This document shows, piece after piece, positions 25,102 to 33,560 of a stretch of 64,000 nucleotides of DNA. This stretch comes from Massilia agilis (lineage in GTDB: Bacteria; Pseudomonadota; Gammaproteobacteria; Burkholderiales; Burkholderiaceae_D). How positions within the stretch are numbered: the first letter of the stretch is position 1; the number at the start of each line of letters is the position of its first letter. The translations under genes and the position numbers were made by a program. The DNA lies in assembly GCF_024756255.1 (NCBI RefSeq), contig NZ_JANUHB010000001.1:434001-498000 (forward strand), given 5' to 3'. The notes under the pieces were generated by a model. The model saw nothing but the letters and a program-made list of their open reading frames with translations, made no database searches and was not told the DNA's origin.

Positions 25102-26553
25102 TCAGCTCCCGGTGGCGCCCTTGGCGGCGGGCAGCGGCAGGCCCTCGTCCGGGCCCTCTTCGGCCGCCGAAAGCGGGCGCATGGGGGTACGCTCGCGGCC
25201 GGGCCCGCCCTCGGGCGGCTGGCGCATGTCGAACCGCTGCGGCCCCTTGCGCGCGAGCCGCAGCACGTAGGCAAAGCCGGCCCCGAACACGAACACATAG
25301 CTGACCACGAACAGCAGCAGCGTGAGCGCGAGCGGCGCCACCCCGTGGGCCGAGGCGCCATCGGCGGTGCGCATCACGCCGTACACGACCCATGGCTGGC
25401 GCCCGACCTCGGTGGTGACCCAGCCGGCCAGTAGCGCCACCAGTCCGGCCGGGCCCATCGCCACCGCCGCCTTGAGGAAGGCGCGGTTGCCGAACAGGCG
25501 CCCTCCCCGCCGCAACCACAGGCTCCAGAAGCCGAGCGCGATCATCAACAGGCCCAGCCCGACCATGAGGCGAAAGCTCCAGAACACGATCAGCGCGTTG
25601 GGCCGCAGCTCGCGCGGGAAGGCCTTGAGACCCTTGAGCTGCCCGTTCCAGCTGTGGGTGAGGATCACGCTGCCCAGGTGCGGCACTTCCAGCGCGTAAT
25701 TGGTCCGTTCGTGCTGCATGTCGGGCATGCCGAACAGGATCAGCGGCATGCCCTGCTCGGGCGGCCCGTTTTCCCAGTGCCCTTCGAGGGCGGCAACCTT
25801 GGCCGGCTGGTGCTCGGCCGTGTTGAGCCCGTGCGCGTCGCCGATCGCCGCCTGGATCGGCGCCACGATGGTCATCATCCACATCGCCATCGACAGCATG
25901 GTGCGCACGGCCGGCTGGTCATTGCCCTTGAGCAGATGCCAGGCGCCGGTCGCGCCCACGAACAGCGCCGTGGACAGGAAAGCGGCCACGGCCATGTGCA
26001 TCAGCCGGTACGGGAACGAGGGGTTGAAGATCACCGCGATCCAGTCCACCGGGATCGCCTTGCCATTGACGATTTCGTAGCCTTGCGGGGTCTGCATCCA
26101 GCTGTTGGCCCCCAAAATCCAGGTGGCGGACACCAGCGTGCCCAGCGCGACCAGGCAGGTGGCCAGGAAATGCAGGCCGGGGCCGACCCGGTTCCACCCG
26201 AACAGCATCACCCCGAGAAAGCCCGCTTCCAGGAAGAACGCAGTCAGCACCTCGTAGCTCAGGAGCGGGCCGGCAACGCCGCCCGCGAACTCGGAAAAGA
26301 AGCTCCAGTTGGTGCCGAACTGGTAGGCCATGACGATGCCCGACACCACGCCCATGCCGAAGTTGACCGAAAAGATCTTGATCCAGTAGTGGTACAGGTC
26401 GAGAAAGACCTGGCGGCCGGTGCGCAGCCAGCACAGTTCGAGCACGGCCAGGTAGCTGGCCAGGCCAATGGTGATGGCCGGGAACAGGATGTGGAAGGAC
26501 ATCGTGAACGCGAATTGCAAGCGCGCAAGGTCCACCGCCGTCAGTCCGAACAT
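25102..26553 (-). CDS. cioA: Cyanide-insensitive cytochrome bd-type quinol oxidase subunit I
   Basis: The 483-residue protein oxidises quinol and reduces oxygen at a haem centre. It begins DLARLQFAFTMSFHILFPAITIG, with the haem-ligand His in the first helix, and contains the family motif GRQPWVVYGVMRT near residue 385. The periplasmic loop before that motif is short, as in the CIO branch, which lacks the long Q-loop of E. coli CydA. The ATG at 26553 has a GGGGGAGAG ribosome site. The C-terminus is a hydrophilic Pro/Gly-rich tail. The divergent neighbour is fnr; in Pseudomonas the equivalent regulator represses this oxidase at low oxygen. Confidence 0.9.
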   Translation of the reverse strand: MFGLTAVDLARLQFAFTMSFHILFPAITIGLASYLAVLELCWLRTGRQVFLDLYHYWIKIFSVNFGMGVVSGIVMAYQFGTNWSFFSEFAGGVAGPLLSYEVLTAFFLEAGFLGVMLFGWNRVGPGLHFLATCLVALGTLVSATWILGANSWMQTPQGYEIVNGKAIPVDWIAVIFNPSFPYRLMHMAVAAFLSTALFVGATGAWHLLKGNDQPAVRTMLSMAMWMMTIVAPIQAAIGDAHGLNTAEHQPAKVAALEGHWENGPPEQGMPLILFGMPDMQHERTNYALEVPHLGSVILTHSWNGQLKGLKAFPRELRPNALIVFWSFRLMVGLGLLMIALGFWSLWLRRGGRLFGNRAFLKAAVAMGPAGLVALLAGWVTTEVGRQPWVVYGVMRTADGASAHGVAPLALTLLLFVVSYVFVFGAGFAYVLRLARKGPQRFDMRQPPEGGPGRERTPMRPLSAAEEGPDEGLPLPAAKGATGS

Positions 26554-26749
26554 GAGCTCTCCCCCTTCGCGACCCGTGCAAAATCTACCACGGGCGGCGG
26601 CGCGCACGGTTGCCGGTCCTCCCGATCCGGCGCGCGCGGCGGAGAAGGCTGGCGAAGTTGTCAAGCCACCCGGGCGATTTCGCCACAGTTTTGTTTCCCG
26701 AGATACAAGGACGCCGACAATTTTCCCGGCAGGCGGCCGACGAGGCCGT

Positions 26750-26755
26750 TATAAT
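26750..26755 (+). promoter_or_regulatory. -10 box of the fnr promoter
   Basis: A perfect TATAAT lies 31 bases before the fnr start codon. No good -35 box is seen at 16-18 bases upstream, so an activator may be involved. The rest of the 232-base gap between cioA and fnr shows no clear Fnr box. Confidence 0.4.
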
Positions 26756-26785
26756 CTGTTCGATCCCACACCTTTTTTTTACCGT

Positions 26786-27556
26786 ATGCCCCAACCTCTC
26801 ACGTTCTCGGCAGACCCCACTACGCTCAACGTCACCGCGTTGAAGAAGAGTTGCGCTGCGTGCAGCATGCACCAGCTTTGCCTGCCGATGGGCCTCGAGG
26901 ATTGTGACATCAACCGCCTCGACCAGATCATCGGCAAGCGCCGCCGCCTCGAGCGCGACGAGCCGCTGTACAAGATGAACGAGCCGTTCCGCAACCTGTA
27001 TGCGGTGCGCTTCGGGCACTTCAAGACCTACCACATCAATGCCGCGGGCGAAGCGCAGATCACCGGCTTCCAGATGGCAGGCGAGCTCCTGGGCATGGAC
27101 GCGATCAGCGGCGACCGCCACTACTGCGATGCGGTCGCGCTGGAAGACAGCGAGGTGTGCGAGATCCCGTTCCACCGCCTCGAAGAGCTGTTCGGCGAGG
27201 TGCCGGCGCTGCTGCGCCACTTCCACCGCATCATGAGCCAGGAAATCACGCGCGAGCAGAATGTCATGCTGTTGCTGGGTAACATGCGTGCCGAGCAGCG
27301 TTTTGCGGTGTTCCTGATCAACCTGTCGGCCCGCTACGCCGCACGCGGCTATTCGCCCAACACCTTCCAGCTGCGCATGTCGCGCGAGGATATCGGCAAC
27401 TACCTGGGCCTGACCATCGAGAGCGTCAGCCGGCTGCTGTCGCGCTTTAAGAAGCAGGGCTGGCTGGCGGTGGACAAGCGCGAAGTGACGCTGCTCGATC
27501 CGGGCAAGCTCAAGGCCATGGCGGCGGGGACGGAGCAGTGCAGCCCGATGGCGTGA
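26786..27556 (+). CDS. fnr: Oxygen-sensing Crp/Fnr-family regulator
   Basis: The 256-residue protein is an Fnr/Anr orthologue. Cys23, Cys26 and Cys32 (KKSCAACSMHQLC) plus Cys125 (SEVCEIPF) match the ligands of the oxygen-labile [4Fe-4S] cluster. A cyclic-nucleotide-binding fold spans residues about 45-150, followed by the dimer helix and a winged HTH (SREDIGNYLGLTIESVSRLLSRF). Its Glu, Ser and Arg are the residues known to read TTGAT-N4-ATCAA. Such boxes are found before ccoN, aer and, with one mismatch, hemN, the DksA-like gene and the stress-protein genes in this window. A strong terminator follows. Confidence 0.94.
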   Translation: MPQPLTFSADPTTLNVTALKKSCAACSMHQLCLPMGLEDCDINRLDQIIGKRRRLERDEPLYKMNEPFRNLYAVRFGHFKTYHINAAGEAQITGFQMAGELLGMDAISGDRHYCDAVALEDSEVCEIPFHRLEELFGEVPALLRHFHRIMSQEITREQNVMLLLGNMRAEQRFAVFLINLSARYAARGYSPNTFQLRMSREDIGNYLGLTIESVSRLLSRFKKQGWLAVDKREVTLLDPGKLKAMAAGTEQCSPMA

Positions 27557-27576
27557 TGCCGGCCGCATAAAAAACG

Positions 27577-27614
27577 AAGGGGTTCCATGCGCAGGCAGGA
27601 ACCCCTTTTTATTT
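27577..27614 (+). terminator. Rho-independent terminator after fnr
   Basis: AAGGGGTTCC and GGAACCCCTT form a perfect ten-bp stem around an eleven-base loop, followed by TTTTATTT. It lies 20 bases after the fnr stop. Confidence 0.85.
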
Positions 27615-27628
27615 GTTAGCCTAAGATA

Positions 27629-27720
27629 CGTCGTTCCCGCGCAGGCGGGAACCCATGCCGAATGTGCGAGCCCGCGGCTTTAATACTCAGCATGGGTCCC
27701 CGCCTTCGCGGGGACGACGG
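27629..27720. repeat. Large inverted repeat, REP/BIME-like
   Basis: Two palindromes (containing TTCCCGCGCAGGCGGGAA and TCCCCGCCTTCGCGGGGA) are arranged head to head, about 90 bases overall. Their outer parts (CGTCGT... and ...GACGACG, with CCCATGC and GCATGGG inside) are also complementary. The hairpin at 5084-5113 belongs to the same family. Confidence 0.7.
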
Positions 27721-27745
27721 TACAAAGGGTAGTGGCGAGATGGCG

Positions 27746-29575
27746 TCAGGTGTTTTTCTGCTGCTCGATCCAGCGATGCACCACGTCGCCCAGCACGTCC
27801 AGCGGCACCGAGCCGGTGCGTAGCACCACGTCGTGGAAGGCCGGCAGCGAGAACTTGGCCCCGAGCGCCGTCTTTGCCTCCTCGCGCAGCTCGAGGATGC
27901 GCAGCATGCCGATCATGTAGGCGTTGGCCTGGCCCGGCCAGGCGATGTAGCGCTCCACCTCTTCCTTGTTGATGCCGAAGTCGATCGCCTGCTCGCGCGT
28001 CCAGCCCTTGGCGTGCATGCCGGTGTCCACCACCAGCCGGCGCGCGCGGAACAGTTCGGAGCCGAGCGCGCCCAACAGGCTGGGCACGTCGCCCTGGTAC
28101 CAGCCCTGCTCCACCGCCAGGCGCTCCGCGTACAGGCCCCAGCCTTCGCTGTGCGCGCTGCCGCCGCCGAAGATGCGGTTGGCGCGGTACTTCGGCAGCC
28201 CTTTTTGCTCCTGCTGGATCGCGAGCTGGAAGTGGTGGCCCGGCACCGCCTCGTGGTACGACAGGCTGCGCATGCGGATCATGTCGAACTTGGGCCCGCG
28301 CATCGGGACCCAGAAGATGCCCGGGCGGCTGCCGTCCGGCGCCGGCAGCGAATAGTGCGCCGAGGCCGATGGCTCGGTCAGCGCCGGTTCGCGCCGCACT
28401 TCCACCGGTGCGGCAGGCTTCAGGTTGAACAGGCTTTCGCTGCGGGCCTGCGCGTCCTTGACGATGCCGGCGTAGCGCGCCAGCAGCTCGGGACGCGGGT
28501 CGCCCTCCCCCTTCGGCTGGAAGGTGGCGTCGAGCTGCTTCATGCGCGCTTCGACCGTGCCCTCGCTGTAGCCCAGCTCGCGCAGGTGCTTGTCCATCTC
28601 CGCTTCGATGCGCGCGACCTCGCGCAGGCCGATCGCGTGGATCTGCTCGGCGGTGAGGCTGGTGCTGGTGAAGTTGGACAGGTAGTGCTGGTAGGCGGCA
28701 GCGCCATCGGGCAGGCGCGAGATGCCCACCACGTTGCCGGTACGCGGGTGGATCTCGGCCATGAAGTCCTTCACGCGGGCGTAGGCGGGAATGATCTTCT
28801 CCTGCACCACGCGGGTGGCGCGGGCGATCGCGGCGGCGCGCGCCTCCGGGCCCAGGTCCGACAGGCTCGCGCTGCGCTTTTCCAGCGAGGTCACCAGCAC
28901 GTTCTGCGCCGCTTCCGGCTTGAGGAAGATGTTGACCTGGTCCTGGGCACGTTCGAGGATCACGCGCGGCGGGATCAGGTCGCGGGCGGCGGCGGCGCGC
29001 CCGCGCGCCAGCGCTTCGTCGATGCGGGTGGCGACCTGGTCCAGGCGCGCGAGGTAGCTGTCCACGTCCGCGGCGCGGCGCAGCGGGTGGGTCTGGGTCA
29101 TGAAATTGACCAGCGAAACGTGCACGCCGCTGAACTGCGAGAAGATGAAGTTATAGTCCTCGAAGCGTTCACCCTCGACCGTCTTTTGCAGCGACCAGCG
29201 CATGGTCGCTGCCGAGATGCGCTGGTCGCCGTCCAGCGGGCCGGCCAGGAATTTGTCCAGCCTGGCGATGCCGGCGCGGGCCAGCGCGCGCACCTTCCGG
29301 CGCTGCGCATCGGTGATCGGGGTCAGCTGGCGGTCGAGCGCGTCCTGTTCCTTGCCCGAGAAGTACTGGGTACTGGTCGCCAGCTGCGGGTTCAGGCGCA
29401 CCCAGTCTTCGGCGAACTTGTCGGCCCACAGGTTGAAGGCGGCATTGGGCTTGACGGCGGCCGCTTTGACGGCCGGCTCGGCGAGCGCAACCGGCGGCAG
29501 GGCCGCGCCAAGCATCAGGGGAACGAACAGGGTGGCGAGCGCGGTGCGCAGGGCGCGCGGGCGGAAGGTGGACAT
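27746..29575 (-). CDS. Exported DUF885 protein, putative metallopeptidase
   Basis: The 609-residue product starts with a signal peptide (LRTALATLFVPLMLGAALPPVALA). The body is helical. Near residue 440 it has SYHEAVPGHHFQLAIQQE, the DUF885 signature resembling a zinc-peptidase His-Glu...His-His site, followed by GGSAHSEGWGLYAERLA with a possible third ligand. The family includes proteins proposed to cleave peptides in the periplasm, but biochemistry is thin. It is monocistronic, with repeats on the 3' side and a nested dyad on the 5' side. Confidence 0.87.
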   Translation of the reverse strand: MSTFRPRALRTALATLFVPLMLGAALPPVALAEPAVKAAAVKPNAAFNLWADKFAEDWVRLNPQLATSTQYFSGKEQDALDRQLTPITDAQRRKVRALARAGIARLDKFLAGPLDGDQRISAATMRWSLQKTVEGERFEDYNFIFSQFSGVHVSLVNFMTQTHPLRRAADVDSYLARLDQVATRIDEALARGRAAAARDLIPPRVILERAQDQVNIFLKPEAAQNVLVTSLEKRSASLSDLGPEARAAAIARATRVVQEKIIPAYARVKDFMAEIHPRTGNVVGISRLPDGAAAYQHYLSNFTSTSLTAEQIHAIGLREVARIEAEMDKHLRELGYSEGTVEARMKQLDATFQPKGEGDPRPELLARYAGIVKDAQARSESLFNLKPAAPVEVRREPALTEPSASAHYSLPAPDGSRPGIFWVPMRGPKFDMIRMRSLSYHEAVPGHHFQLAIQQEQKGLPKYRANRIFGGGSAHSEGWGLYAERLAVEQGWYQGDVPSLLGALGSELFRARRLVVDTGMHAKGWTREQAIDFGINKEEVERYIAWPGQANAYMIGMLRILELREEAKTALGAKFSLPAFHDVVLRTGSVPLDVLGDVVHRWIEQQKNT

Positions 29576-29601
29576 CGGGCGTCTCTCTAGGCGTAGTGGT
29601 T

Positions 29602-29639
29602 ATTCTGATAGTTGGCAATGAGGAATTGCCGCTCAGAAT
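29602..29639. promoter_or_regulatory. Nested dyads upstream of the DUF885 gene
   Basis: Outer arms ATTCTGA and TCAGAAT enclose inner arms GGCAAT and ATTGCC around a five-base centre. The element sits 27 bases before the gene start and could be an operator or a leader hairpin. The rest of the 312-base gap (29576-29887) holds one palindromic repeat and no gene that I can support. Confidence 0.4.
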
Positions 29640-29713
29640 CTAGCACGGAACCGGGGACGAGTCTGTATTGACGGAGGGGCCAGACGGCGCGTTGGGCAGC
29701 GCAGCGGCAGGCT

Positions 29714-29745
29714 GGACGCGTGGGCAGGATCTGCCCACCCTACGG
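29714..29745. repeat. Single GTGGGC...GCCCAC palindromic repeat, minus orientation
   Basis: The stem is GTGGGCAG/CTGCCCAC with loop GAT, flanked by GACGC and CCTACG. Confidence 0.75.
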
Positions 29746-29887
29746 GGAAAATCGGAGCGGCGGGATGTTCGCATCGATGAGGCCCTGCGGGTGGCCCGGG
29801 CCGTTACCCGGGTACGGCGGGGGTGGGGGCAGCCACCACCGCGGCTGGCCAGGCTCCCCGCAGGAACCTCATGTTGCGAAACTGCGC

Positions 29888-30415
29888 TTAGCGAGCGTCG
29901 GCCTTGATGTCGAGCTCGCGGTGCTTCGGCCAGTCCCAGCTGTGGGCCAGGCGCCAGTCCTTCTGGCCAGCTTCGACCACCACCTGCCAGTGCGCGCGTT
30001 CGAGCGCCGGCAGGACGATCGAGAAGTGGCCGGTTGCATCGGGAACCGCTTCCAGCGTCATGTCCTTCTCGGGAATGGTGGGGTGCGCCAGCATCACCTT
30101 GAACGGCGTGCCCAACGGGCGGCCGGCAGCGGTGAGCGTGCCTTCCAGTCGCCCCGCCTGCGGGTCGAAGCGCATCTGCACTTCCAGCCGCATGCCGGCC
30201 GCCACGCGGTCGCGGCGCAGGTCCTGGTTGATGGCCTGGCCCTGCTTGTAGTAGTCGCCCACCACCAGCGCATCCGGACGGGTCACCGCCAGCCAGGTGG
30301 TGACCGCGCCGGCCACCACCACGGTGGCGGGGCCGAGCATCAGGAGCCACGGCCAGCGCTGCGCGTACCACGGCGGCTGCGGCATCGAGCCCAGGGTTTG
30401 CGAATTCGGATTCAT
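29888..30415 (-). CDS. fixH: FixH/CcoH family protein for cbb3 oxidase assembly
   Basis: The 175-residue protein has one membrane helix near residues 22-45 (WPWLLMLGPATVVVAGAVTTWLAV) and a periplasmic beta-rich domain beginning PDALVVGDYYKQGQAINQDLRRD, as in FixH. FixH/CcoH proteins stabilise the cbb3 oxidase complex during assembly. An AAGGAG site precedes the ATG. It follows ccoG by 15 bases and is the last gene of the cco operon. Confidence 0.88.
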   Translation of the reverse strand: MNPNSQTLGSMPQPPWYAQRWPWLLMLGPATVVVAGAVTTWLAVTRPDALVVGDYYKQGQAINQDLRRDRVAAGMRLEVQMRFDPQAGRLEGTLTAAGRPLGTPFKVMLAHPTIPEKDMTLEAVPDATGHFSIVLPALERAHWQVVVEAGQKDWRLAHSWDWPKHRELDIKADAR

Positions 30416-30430
30416 GATTTGCTCCTTCGG

Positions 30431-31819
30431 TTATCTGGGCACGATGAAGACGGCCTTTTCCTCGACATGCAGCGAGGGGTCGTCGATGCCGGTCAGTTCG
30501 AACTCGATCTTGTTCGAGCCGTGCTTGCCTGCGTGTTCGGGGACACGCACGCGCACTGCGACGCCGCGCGTGGTTGCGCCCGGCACCTCGATCACGTCGT
30601 TCTCCACCACCTTGGCGCCCTCCAGGCCTTCGACCTTGAGCTTGAAGCGGTGCGACGACTCGCCGGTGTTCATGATCTGCAGGCGGTACACGTTCTCGAT
30701 CTGGTCATCCTCGACCTCGCGCCCCATCGAGCCGCGGTCGCGGATCACGTCCATCTTGAGCGGGGTGCGCAGCGCCAGCGTGCCGAAGAACGCGGTGATG
30801 ATCAGGCCCAACAGGCCGGTGTAGATCAGCACGCGCGGACGGAACACGCGCTTGGCTGCCTGCTTGTTGGTCAAGCCGTTTACCAGCGCGTGCTCGGTCG
30901 CGTAGCGGATCAGGCCGCGCGGCTTCTCGATCTTGTCCATCACGCTGTTGCAGGCGTCCACGCAGGCGGCGCAGCCGATGCACTCGTACTGCAGGCCATT
31001 GCGGATGTCGATGCCGGCCGGGCAGACCTGCACGCACATCGAGCAGTCGATGCAGTCGCCTGCGGCCCCGTTCGCGGCTTTCTTGCCGAGCGGCGCACGC
31101 GGTTCGCCACGCTTGGCGTCATAGGTGATGACCAGCGTGTCGTGGTCGAACATCGAGCTCTGGAAGCGGGCGTACGGGCACATGTACTTGCACACCTGCT
31201 CGCGCATGAAGCCGGCGTTGCCGTAGGTGGCGAACGCGTAGAAGAAGATCCACCAGGTCTCCCACGGGCCGAACGACCAGCTGACCAGTTCGTTCACCAG
31301 CGCCTTGAGCGGGGTGAAGTAGGCGACGAAGGTGAAGCCGGTCCACAGCGCGACCACGCCCCAGGCGGCGTGCTTGGCGCTCTTTTTGGCAATCTTTTCA
31401 GCATTCCAAGGCTGGCGATTCAAACGAATTCGGGCGCTACGCGCGCCCTCGATCTTTTGTTCGATCCACAGGAATATTTCTGTATATACGGTTTGTGGGC
31501 AGGCGAAGCCGCACCACACCCGCCCTGCGACGGCTGTTACCAGGAACAGCCCGTAGGCGCAGATGATGAGCAGGCCCGCAAGGTAGATGAAGTCTTGCGG
31601 CCACAGCACCAGTCCAAATAAGTAGAACTTACGGGCCGTCAGGTCGAACAGAACGGCCTGGCGGCCGTTCCATTGGAGCCAGGGCAACCCGTAGAACACA
31701 AGCTGCGTCAGCCAGACACACAGCCAACGCAGTGTTGCGTAGCGGCCCTTCACCTCGCGAGGATAGATATCCTCGCCCTTGGTGTACATCTTGATGACCG
31801 CTTCTTTGGGCGCGTTCAT
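30431..31819 (-). CDS. ccoG: Cytochrome c oxidase accessory protein CcoG (FixG/RdxA)
   Basis: The 462-residue membrane protein has about five helices. The motif WCGFACPQTVYTEIFLWIEQKIEG lies near residue 110, and two ferredoxin-type sites (CIDCSMCVQVCPAGI and CIGCAACVDACNSVMDKI) lie around 250-290. The C-terminal periplasmic domain is an immunoglobulin-like fold (DPSLHVEEKAVFIVPR at the end). CcoG reduces Cu2+ for delivery to the cbb3 oxidase. It starts three bases after ccoP and precedes fixH. Confidence 0.93.
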   Translation of the reverse strand: MNAPKEAVIKMYTKGEDIYPREVKGRYATLRWLCVWLTQLVFYGLPWLQWNGRQAVLFDLTARKFYLFGLVLWPQDFIYLAGLLIICAYGLFLVTAVAGRVWCGFACPQTVYTEIFLWIEQKIEGARSARIRLNRQPWNAEKIAKKSAKHAAWGVVALWTGFTFVAYFTPLKALVNELVSWSFGPWETWWIFFYAFATYGNAGFMREQVCKYMCPYARFQSSMFDHDTLVITYDAKRGEPRAPLGKKAANGAAGDCIDCSMCVQVCPAGIDIRNGLQYECIGCAACVDACNSVMDKIEKPRGLIRYATEHALVNGLTNKQAAKRVFRPRVLIYTGLLGLIITAFFGTLALRTPLKMDVIRDRGSMGREVEDDQIENVYRLQIMNTGESSHRFKLKVEGLEGAKVVENDVIEVPGATTRGVAVRVRVPEHAGKHGSNKIEFELTGIDDPSLHVEEKAVFIVPR

Positions 31820-31822
31820 AAC

Positions 31823-32767
31823 TTATTGCGCTGCCGGCGCTGCTGCGGCTTGCGCCGGGTTGTTCGACAGGCTCCACACGTAGGCAGCCAGCACATGCAC
31901 CTTCTTCTCGCCCAGGAACTCGCCCCAGGCCGGCATGGTGTTGTTGCGGCCCTTGCGGATGGTTTCCATGATCGTCTCGGCGCTGCCGCCGTACAGCCAG
32001 GTCTTGTCGGTCAGGTTCGGCGCACCGATCATCTGGTTGCCGTGCGCATCCATGCCGTGGCAGGCGGCGCAGGCAGCAAACTTGGGCTTGCCGTAGGCGA
32101 CCTTGACCGGGTCGGCGGTCAGGCCCGACAGGCTGCGCACGTAGTGGGCAACGGCTTCGACGTCGCTGTCCGAACCGAGTGCGGCGGCCATCGAGGGCAT
32201 CTGGCCATGGCGGCCGTTCATGATGGTCTCCTTGATGGTTTCCGGCGCGCCGCCGTACAGCCAGTCGTTGTCGGTCAGGTTCGGGAAGCCCTTGTTGCCG
32301 CGGGCGTCCGAGCCATGGCACTGCGCGCAGTAGGTCAGGAACAGGCGTTCGCCGATGGCGTGGGCCTGCGGGTCGGCGGCCACTGCCTTCAGGTCCTGGC
32401 TGGCGTACTTGGCGAACAGCGGGCCGTACTCGGCGTCAGCCTTTTTCAGCTCGTCCTGGTACTCGGAGGTCGATTTCCAGCCCAGTTTGCCGGCGTAGCT
32501 GCCCAGGCCCGGGTACAGGGCCAGGTAGATCACACCAAACAGGATGGTCAGCCAGAACATGATCATCCACCAGCGCGGCATCGGGGTGTTCAGCTCGGAC
32601 AGATCCTCGTCCCAGACGTGGCCGGTGGTCGCCTGCGGCTTGCCGTTCTCGTCCAGCTTGACCTTGAAGCGCGACTGGGTCCACAGCAGGATCGCGCAGC
32701 CGGCGATACTCGCGATGGTGATCAGCGCGACGTAGTAATTCCAAAACTCGTTAATAAAGTCAGACAT
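31823..32767 (-). CDS. ccoP: cbb3-type cytochrome c oxidase subunit III, dihaem cytochrome c
   Basis: The 314-residue protein has an N-terminal membrane helix (YYVALITIASIAGCAILLW) and the conserved HVWDEDLSELNTPMPRWWMIMF segment with a second helix. Two cytochrome c sites follow (CAQCHGSDARG and CAACHGMDAHG). It takes electrons from soluble cytochrome c to CcoO. The ATG at 32767 is preferred over a GTG two codons earlier because GGAG is at the right distance. It overlaps ccoQ by eight bases. Confidence 0.93.
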   Translation of the reverse strand: MSDFINEFWNYYVALITIASIAGCAILLWTQSRFKVKLDENGKPQATTGHVWDEDLSELNTPMPRWWMIMFWLTILFGVIYLALYPGLGSYAGKLGWKSTSEYQDELKKADAEYGPLFAKYASQDLKAVAADPQAHAIGERLFLTYCAQCHGSDARGNKGFPNLTDNDWLYGGAPETIKETIMNGRHGQMPSMAAALGSDSDVEAVAHYVRSLSGLTADPVKVAYGKPKFAACAACHGMDAHGNQMIGAPNLTDKTWLYGGSAETIMETIRKGRNNTMPAWGEFLGEKKVHVLAAYVWSLSNNPAQAAAAPAAQ

Positions 32768-32930
32768 GTGCACTCTCCCCTGCTGCCTTGTCGTCCTCGG
32801 CGAACGGCAGGCTGGCCGCCTGCTCGAAATTGCCGCGGTTGGCGGGCGTGAACGCCCACCACATGATTCCGATGAAGGTGATGAACGAGACCACCGTCAT
32901 CACGCTGCTCGCGGTGTCGAAAAATCCCAT
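32760..32930 (-). CDS. ccoQ: cbb3-type oxidase small subunit CcoQ (FixQ)
   Basis: The 56-residue protein starts MGFFDTASSVMTVVSFITFI with one membrane helix, followed by WWAFTPANRGNFEQAASLPFAED, the standard FixQ layout. It begins one base after the ccoO stop and overlaps ccoP. CcoQ stabilises the interaction of CcoP with the core complex. Confidence 0.88.
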   Translation of the reverse strand: MGFFDTASSVMTVVSFITFIGIMWWAFTPANRGNFEQAASLPFAEDDKAAGESAHV

Positions 32931-32931
32931 C

Positions 32932-33546
32932 TCAGTTCCTCGTCTTGATCTGGGTGCCCAGGCCCTGCAGGTAAGCGATCAGCGCGTCCTGTTCGGTCTT
33001 GTCGGCCAGTTCGGTCGGCGCATCCTTGATTTCCTGCTCGGTGTAGGGCACACCGATACGCTGCATCGCATGCATCTTCGGCACGATGTCGGCCGGGTTC
33101 AGCTTGTTCTGCGACAGCCACGGGTAGGCCGGCATGTTCGATTCCGGCACCACGTCACGCGGGTTGTTCAGGTGGGTGCGGTGCCACTCGTCCGAGTAGC
33201 GGGTGCCCACGCGGGCCAGGTCCGGGCCGGTGCGCTTGGAACCCCACTGGAACGGGTGGTCGTACACGTATTCACCGGCGACCGAGTAGTGGCCGTAGCG
33301 CTCGGTCTCGGCGCGGAACGGACGGATCATCTGCGAGTGGCAGTTGTAGCAGCCTTCGCGGATGTAGATGTCGCGGCCGGCCAGGCGCAGCGGCGAGTAC
33401 GGTTTCAAGCCGGCCACCGGCTCGGTGGTCGAATGCTGGAAGAACAGCGGGACGATTTCGACCAGGCCGCCAACCGAGACGACCAGGACAATCAGACCGA
33501 TCAAGAGCGCGGCGTTCTTCTCGATCCACTCATGCGAAAATTTCAT
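32932..33546 (-). CDS. ccoO: cbb3-type cytochrome c oxidase subunit II, monohaem cytochrome c
   Basis: The 204-residue protein has an N-terminal membrane anchor ([21 protein letters not shown]) and one haem c site ([12 protein letters not shown]). The axial Met is likely in [10 protein letters not shown]. The ATG at 33546 has an AGGAGAG site. CcoO relays electrons from CcoP to the catalytic subunit. It lies 14 bases after ccoN. Confidence 0.94.
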   Translation of the reverse strand: MKFSHEWIEKNAALLIGLIVLVVSVGGLVEIVPLFFQHSTTEPVAGLKPYSPLRLAGRDIYIREGCYNCHSQMIRPFRAETERYGHYSVAGEYVYDHPFQWGSKRTGPDLARVGTRYSDEWHRTHLNNPRDVVPESNMPAYPWLSQNKLNPADIVPKMHAMQRIGVPYTEQEIKDAPTELADKTEQDALIAYLQGLGTQIKTRN

Positions 33547-33560
33547 GCTTCTCTCCTGCT

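Noticed and set aside
29640..29887. A gene in the gap between the DUF885 gene and fixH
   Set aside because: Open frames here run through a palindromic repeat and have no coding character or ribosome site.
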